A stretch of DNA of 63,691 nt from Anaerolineae bacterium. GTDB taxonomy: Bacteria > Chloroflexota > Anaerolineae > Anaerolineales > Anaerolineaceae. The DNA lies in assembly GCA_011176685.1 (NCBI GenBank), contig DUED01000002.1:1-63691 (forward strand). Reading direction: 5' to 3'. The notes beneath the pieces are model-generated. The model was not told the origin of the DNA. It did not search any database and saw only the letters and a list, made by a program, of their open reading frames with translations. The stretch's first letter is position 1; the number at the start of each line of letters is the position of its first letter. This document shows, in pieces, positions 61,742 to 63,691 of this stretch. The translations under genes and the position numbers were made by a program.

Positions 61742-63319
61742 CTAGTTATTGGGGAAAAAATATATTCCCCCAATATCGTCAATAAAGTGAGTTTCCAGTT
61801 CCTTTGTGAAGAAGTCTATTCTCTCTTCGAAATCATCAATATAGATATTTCTCAGGCTGGGGAATTCGAGAATTAATGCTGCGTGTTCATTGCGGAGAAT
61901 AGATTCCAGGCCTATATTTATTACCCCAAATGGACGACCGTAGATTTCCTCTAATAAATAAGGCATGCGGTTGGTATACAGCAATACCAAACCGGGGTTG
62001 TTTGATATTAGTGGCTGTTCTTCGGGCAAGTTCAAGATTTCGCTGATTAGCTCGGATTCGTGGAAAACTCTAGCCGAGTGCCCAAATCCCTCTTTGTGAA
62101 AATTTTCAATACTCACTTTTGAGGTAAGAAAATAATAGCGTGTTGTGATTAAAAGTAAGATAGTAAATGTTAACGATATTACTTCCTTGAATTTATTATT
62201 AATAGAGGTGCAAAAAAGGAATATAGATGTGCACAAGACAATTGAAAAAGCAGGCCATAGTGGTGAAAGCATTCTCTCGTGGATATCAATTTTTGGGGTC
62301 GTCATCAAAAAGGTAGTCAGCAAAAAAAGAAGAAAGAAGATGATGAAAAGAGAGCAGCATTCCAAAAGTAGAAATGCGGGCTTAGTAGTATCTTTTGCTA
62401 TACCAATTTTTCTTCTCCATACCAGAACCAATCCTATCAATAGGCAGAATAGGCTAAGGGCTAGTACTGCCTTCGTTTTTTCAGAGATGAACTCATTCTG
62501 GTAATGAATATATGGAATCCAAGATTTAATGGCGTTAAAGATATTTTGAAGGAATTCTTTTACTTTATTAATGAAATTTTCTGAAAGTTGCAAGTTTCTC
62601 CCACCTGCTGTATTACTGGTATCAAAAGTATGCAGAAACCATAAGCCAACGGGTAAATTTGCGGTCAGGTTAAATAAAAATAGATTTAGCCACTTATTCC
62701 TTTCCACATATATTAATATAAGCAGCGTGATAGCAAGCGCGATTGCAATTCCCACATACCTAGTTAGCGAAGCACAAGAAGTAAAAATCGCGGAAGTTAT
62801 CAAAAATACACTAGATTTTTTATTTAAGAAAAACAGGAAGGTAAGTAATGATAAATAAAGCAGGAAAATGAATAGAGGTTCTGACATCGCACCAGTAAAG
62901 CTGTTTATCAGGGCTGGTGAAACTGCGATTAATAAACTGCTGGTGATGGCAATTAAACAATATTGAGTTAGATAAAGAATGGAAATACCAATGGAGGAAA
63001 TTAGCAGACCAAATAATATAATATCAATCCATCGTGCACCTTCAATAAAACCTATACCGAAACTTGTGACAAAGCTCAAAAGGAAAGGGTAAAAAGGCGG
63101 ATGGTATTCCAAGGGCTCATAATTTTCATCCGGTGAGGATATTACAAAACCGAATCCATCTGAGAAGTTTCGTGCAGCACTGATATATGCAGCAGAATCG
63201 CTAAAAGCCCACGCCCCCCATATTGTGGCATAATGGATCAAAAATGAGCCGAAAATTGCAATAGCAATTATGATAAATATGGCAATTGGTTTTTGAAATT
63301 TTTTTACAATATTTCTCAT
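61742..63319 (-). CDS. GT39/ArnT-like membrane glycosyltransferase
   Basis: 525 residues, about 10-11 membrane helices and a C-terminal outside domain. The first loop has WAFSDSAAYISAARNFSDG with the acidic residue expected of PMT/ArnT catalytic loops, followed by YEPLEYHPPFYPFLLS, the DUF2029/GT39-type loop with PPFYP. It likely transfers a sugar from polyprenyl phosphate outside the membrane; acceptor unknown. It is monocistronic. Confidence 0.8.
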   Translation of the reverse strand: MRNIVKKFQKPIAIFIIIAIAIFGSFLIHYATIWGAWAFSDSAAYISAARNFSDGFGFVISSPDENYEPLEYHPPFYPFLLSFVTSFGIGFIEGARWIDIILFGLLISSIGISILYLTQYCLIAITSSLLIAVSPALINSFTGAMSEPLFIFLLYLSLLTFLFFLNKKSSVFLITSAIFTSCASLTRYVGIAIALAITLLILIYVERNKWLNLFLFNLTANLPVGLWFLHTFDTSNTAGGRNLQLSENFINKVKEFLQNIFNAIKSWIPYIHYQNEFISEKTKAVLALSLFCLLIGLVLVWRRKIGIAKDTTKPAFLLLECCSLFIIFFLLFLLTTFLMTTPKIDIHERMLSPLWPAFSIVLCTSIFLFCTSINNKFKEVISLTFTILLLITTRYYFLTSKVSIENFHKEGFGHSARVFHESELISEILNLPEEQPLISNNPGLVLLYTNRMPYLLEEIYGRPFGVINIGLESILRNEHAALILEFPSLRNIYIDDFEERIDFFTKELETHFIDDIGGIYFFPNN

Positions 63320-63628
63320 AATGAATATAGAAGTGATGTTTTATGGATTAAATATTATACAATAACGGGAATGGGGAGCACCAATTAAAAGAATAATGAA
63401 ACTATCAATAATTATTCCCCTTTTTATTTACGAGAAACACAATTTTAGGTATTGAGCGTAATTGACACCAGTTTGATTTGTTAAGTGATTTTCATAAATG
63501 ATAGACAAGAAAAAGGGATAAGGGAGGTATTAAAAAAATTTCTGGGAGTGCGAGGAAGCGGCACTGTAGTGCGGTTGAAAATCCGGACATAGCAATAAGG
63601 GAGTAACATAAAGCTATGGAGGACAAAC
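63320..63628. other. Gap containing the left part of an IS3-family element
   Basis: No gene. The IS end probably lies around 63455-63480 (a GTAATTGACACC segment), but with the element cut by the window the boundary cannot be fixed. Confidence 0.3.
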
Positions 63629-63691
63629 ATGAGCACAAGAAAACGTCGTGCTTTCAGTGCAGACTTCAAGTTAGACACAGTTATGGAGGGT
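63629..63691 (+). mobile_element. Start of an IS3-family OrfA (transposase HTH protein), cut by the window edge
   Basis: ATG 63629 with GGAGGA upstream begins MSTRKRRAFSADFKLDTVME, the typical start of OrfA of IS3-family elements (FSADFK helix). The gene continues beyond the window. It may be intact. Confidence 0.75.

Noticed and set aside
1-63691. CRISPR arrays, rRNA genes, retron or CRISPR-associated genes
   Set aside because: No regularly spaced repeat-spacer pattern, no rRNA sequence and no Cas or reverse-transcriptase motifs were seen.

Overview
The window is AT-rich bacterial chromosome with about 50 genes, many in tightly packed runs and mostly using Shine-Dalgarno starts. No rRNA or complete tRNA is present. 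Gene content (long YfhO-like membrane proteins, many relic insertion sequences, a membrane pyrophosphatase, a mixed sugar-catabolic locus) suggests an anaerobic, fermentative bacterium, plausibly Chloroflexota (Anaerolineae). That placement is an impression and not demonstrated.

Region 1 (1-19504, all minus strand) is a surface-glycan locus of about 16 genes with overlaps or tiny gaps. It holds the whole GDP-heptose route (gmhA, hddA, gmhB, hddC), a GDP-mannose 4,6-dehydratase-like enzyme, an RmlC-like epimerase and two reductase/epimerase-like SDRs, which together match the known 6-deoxyheptose pathway. It also holds a two-subunit thiamine-diphosphate E1 pair with no E2/E3, an extra SDR, a methyltransferase and a NUDIX hydrolase, suggesting a C2-branched and possibly methylated heptose. 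A DPM1-like GT2 and two very large YfhO/GT-C-like membrane proteins probably load the sugar on a lipid and transfer it outside the cell. The two large proteins share modules in a different order.

Region 2 (19505-36305) is mobile-element debris. It contains a 3' fragment of tRNA-Met, IS3-family transposase remnants, an in-frame chimera of a cadherin-like repeat protein with a transposase, a catalytic-domain-only tyrosine recombinase, a plasmid-like HTH gene followed by three 23-bp iteron-like repeats, a truncated ParA fused to a truncated restriction-modification gene, and palindromic repeats. Two copies of a roughly 480-525 bp non-coding element flank a 6.3 kb segment. The element can fold into nested stems, one of which shows a compensatory base-pair change between the copies. 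The segment between them carries a working-looking module: YbaK-like deacylase, Crp/Fnr regulator, amino-acid permease and M20 amidohydrolase.

Region 3 (36306-43300) is ordinary: an HI0933-family flavoprotein, a hypothetical protein, a K+-independent-type membrane pyrophosphatase, a metal locus (relic ABC permease, ZIP transporter, Fur-family regulator with a palindromic box) and a PAS protein.

Region 4 (43378-59684) is a polyol/ketose catabolic locus combining a fructose-type PTS (EIIA, EIIB, EIIC), an MtlD-like dehydrogenase fused to a C_GCAxxG_C_C domain, a double-Rossmann zinc dehydrogenase, class I and class II aldolases, a PfkB kinase, a DeoR regulator, a double-SIS protein, an RbsBAC-type ABC importer and DhaK/DhaL-like proteins. 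The DhaK lacks both histidines that bind dihydroxyacetone. A plausible flow is uptake, oxidation or isomerisation to a ketose phosphate, a second phosphorylation, aldol cleavage and triose entry into glycolysis.

Region 5 (59695-63691) has an IS3 relic, phosphoglycerate mutase, a YggS-type PLP protein, a GT39/ArnT-like membrane protein and the start of another IS3-family element at the right edge.
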